From an uncultured beta proteobacterium (lineage in GTDB: Bacteria; Pseudomonadota; Gammaproteobacteria; Burkholderiales; Burkholderiaceae_C), in the NCBI GenBank assembly GCA_903958915.1, contig CAJBVC010000251.1, positions 1 to 15,118 of the forward strand: a stretch of 15,118 bases of DNA, read 5' to 3'. The translations under genes were made by a program, and so were the position numbers. Below, piece after piece: positions 14,701 through 15,118 of the stretch; position 1 is the stretch's first letter; every line of letters starts with the position of its first letter. The notes below the pieces were generated by a model, which was not told where the DNA came from, did not search any database, and worked only from the letters and a program-made list of their open reading frames with translations.

Positions 14701-15118
14701 ACGCGCTGCTGCGGAGCAACCAGCAGGTAAGAACCGCGGTCGCCATACTGGCTCAGTCCCACCTTGTCAAAGAAACTCCGCTGTTGCAAATTGGTGATGC
14801 CGACCACGGCCCCGGTAACCACACCTCTGGCGTCGCGCATCGGCGCGGCCATCGTCACTACGGGTGACTTGAGTGTCTTGCCCATTACCGGTCGCCCCAC
14901 CGACGCCTTGCCCTCCTTGAGAGCCTTCACCATGTAGTCACGGTCCATGACGTTGCGCCCCAGGCGGCCTGCCGTGGACGGTGTGTCTGCAATCGGTGTG
15001 CCGTGCTGATCAGTTACAAATGCGCCCGCATTGAACAAGAGCAGCAACAAAGGCGTGTTGTCCAGGGTGGCCTGAAGACGGCCCGCAGTGCCGATGTCCG
15101 CCGCCGACAGTGAGTTCG
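11763..15118 (-). CDS. Hybrid sensor histidine kinase, Cache-TM-HAMP-PAS-PAS-HisKA-HATPase-REC-HPt (5' end outside window)
   Basis: The reading frame is open to the right edge (codons before 15050 read ...GTARLQATLDNTP), so the start lies outside; a TTG at 15050 is not a real start. Numbering from that TTG: periplasmic double-Cache-like domain (to about 185); TM helix MMLIATLLTAFSGVFAWWIL (195-214); HAMP (about 215-268); PAS 1 (about 292-405, ending IRSDITERK); PAS 2 (about 435-550, VSYWDKDLVNRFAN). HisKA follows with NMSHEIRTPMNG (His572), then NLLGN (685-689), DNGIGI (726-731), GGTGLGLSI (755-763), receiver VEDN (838-841) with Asp883 and Lys936, and HPt AAHKLKSGARTVGA (His1030). All relay residues are present. 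A first TM helix is expected just outside. It senses an extracellular small molecule by analogy with Cache proteins. Its end overlaps the start of the second kinase. Confidence 0.95.
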   Translation of the reverse strand, partial: NSLSAADIGTAGRLQATLDNTPLLLLLFNAGAFVTDQHGTPIADTPSTAGRLGRNVMDRDYMVKALKEGKASVGRPVMGKTLKSPVVTMAAPMRDARGVVTGAVVGITNLQQRSFFDKVGLSQYGDRGSYLLVAPQQRVIVTTSDPGRIMEKLPPEGVNPMIDRAIGGYEGSLLGVNPKGVEVLASTKAIPVAGWYLAAQIPTASAVLPVSEMHRRMMLIATLLTAFSGVFAWWILRRELAPIQEAAKVLKALAESDQPLAPLPVQHDDEVGQLIGAFNRLLITLEQRERALRQSDATTRLALQDAQASMEQLVVQKFALDQHAIVATTNVEGAITYVNDKFCEISGYARLELLGQDHRIVNSGVHPRGFFKAMYAAVARGSVWRGEVCNRSKAGELYWVQTTIVPVIGTNGKPREYIAIRSDITERKLYEQELRLHREHLTQMVEEGTRELAARERQLKVIVDNIPGLVSYWDKDLVNRFANPVYEDWFGISPDTMVGRHLRDVFGPSRYEVSLPRVKAALRGEAQHFETRYPYRGNVEDMRFGQVHYIPDYSDGAVVGFFVIAFDIDELRRAKEAATQANRSKSEFLANMSHEIRTPMNGVIGMVDILQQTNLTPDQRRMADTIQKSSLALLYVLNDILDISKIEAGKLVVESIPTDLREVVESVAQLLENSAAAKQVALSVRVAPEVPQQFLSDPMRLRQVLLNLLGNAIKFTHSAPDRPGQVSLSVEPHRLPGGEAVVRLVVTDNGIGIGPKLIDAIFQPFSQADESTARRYGGTGLGLSICRRLVELMQGRILLTSTLGEGSEFVVELPLRLVQADEPSQVTGWKAVGSSLNMAYATVKPMGDTAPPSGNVILVVEDNETNRVVLQEQLRLIGYPSKVAEDGLVALEMLAKDQYALLLTDCHMPRMDGFELTQTIRRFEGEGPRMPVIAITANAMQGEAQRCLANGMDDFLLKPVRIGELAKTLAKWLMPPQGLGQEAEMVATLGTAPSTAALKVWDSATLGIMVTEDPGVQRRLLEKFLANSTDLVQTMEDALVASRLDLVAPAAHKLKSGARTVGAEVLGELCERLEIAGRAQDGLQCTALGHHLGATYAAACDMIRGHLGAASVERDHG

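Noticed and set aside
15048..15050. TTG as start of the upstream kinase
   Set aside because: The frame stays open to the window edge and the residues before it continue a plausible sensor domain, so the true start is outside.

Overview
The window looks like chromosomal DNA of a betaproteobacterium, most likely Burkholderiales and probably Comamonadaceae (Rhodoferax/Polaromonas-like). The evidence is GC-rich codon use, the L33 C-terminus, the RsmB/NOP - DUF1653 - PurN neighbourhood, and paired PimC/PimD-type acyl-CoA dehydrogenases. This placement is inference, since no search was run. No phage, insertion sequence, CRISPR array or tRNA was seen.

Layout. (1) 1-363: the last codons of rpmG (L33) and its Rho-independent terminator, then a convergent gap with two hairpin elements. 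They share a 54-nt core in opposite orientation, but each is closed by its own self-complementary arms. (2) 364-2878, minus strand: an RsmB/NOP2-type m5C RNA methyltransferase followed 13 nt later by an acyl-CoA-type fatty acid desaturase. (3) 2895-3131, plus: a DUF1653 protein, divergent from the methyltransferase with only 16 nt between starts. (4) 3169-4964, minus: a lipoprotein alpha/beta hydrolase coupled to purN (2 nt between stop and start). (5) 5064-8207, plus: a YceH/DUF480 protein, then large (PimC-like) and small (PimD-like) acyl-CoA dehydrogenase subunits. These two are separated by a 106-nt gap that begins with a perfect 18-bp inverted repeat centred on the pimC-like stop codon. 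(6) 8307-15118, minus: a signalling cluster of two very large hybrid histidine kinases and a stand-alone receiver domain, read in that order with overlapping or nearly abutting ends. The upstream kinase is cut off by the right window edge.

How the genes work together. Segment 6 reads as one phosphorelay. Two different sensors (extracellular Cache + HAMP + two PAS; six-helix membrane domain + two PAS) feed the same HisKA-HATPase-REC-HPt chain, and a free receiver without a DNA-binding or enzymatic output is translated last. The two dehydrogenases probably form one heteromeric enzyme. The other genes are housekeeping or of unknown role.

Most noteworthy: the arm-swapped hairpin elements at 95-348, the perfect hairpin over the pimC-like stop codon, and the two-sensor phosphorelay whose free receiver resembles those normally fused to EAL domains.
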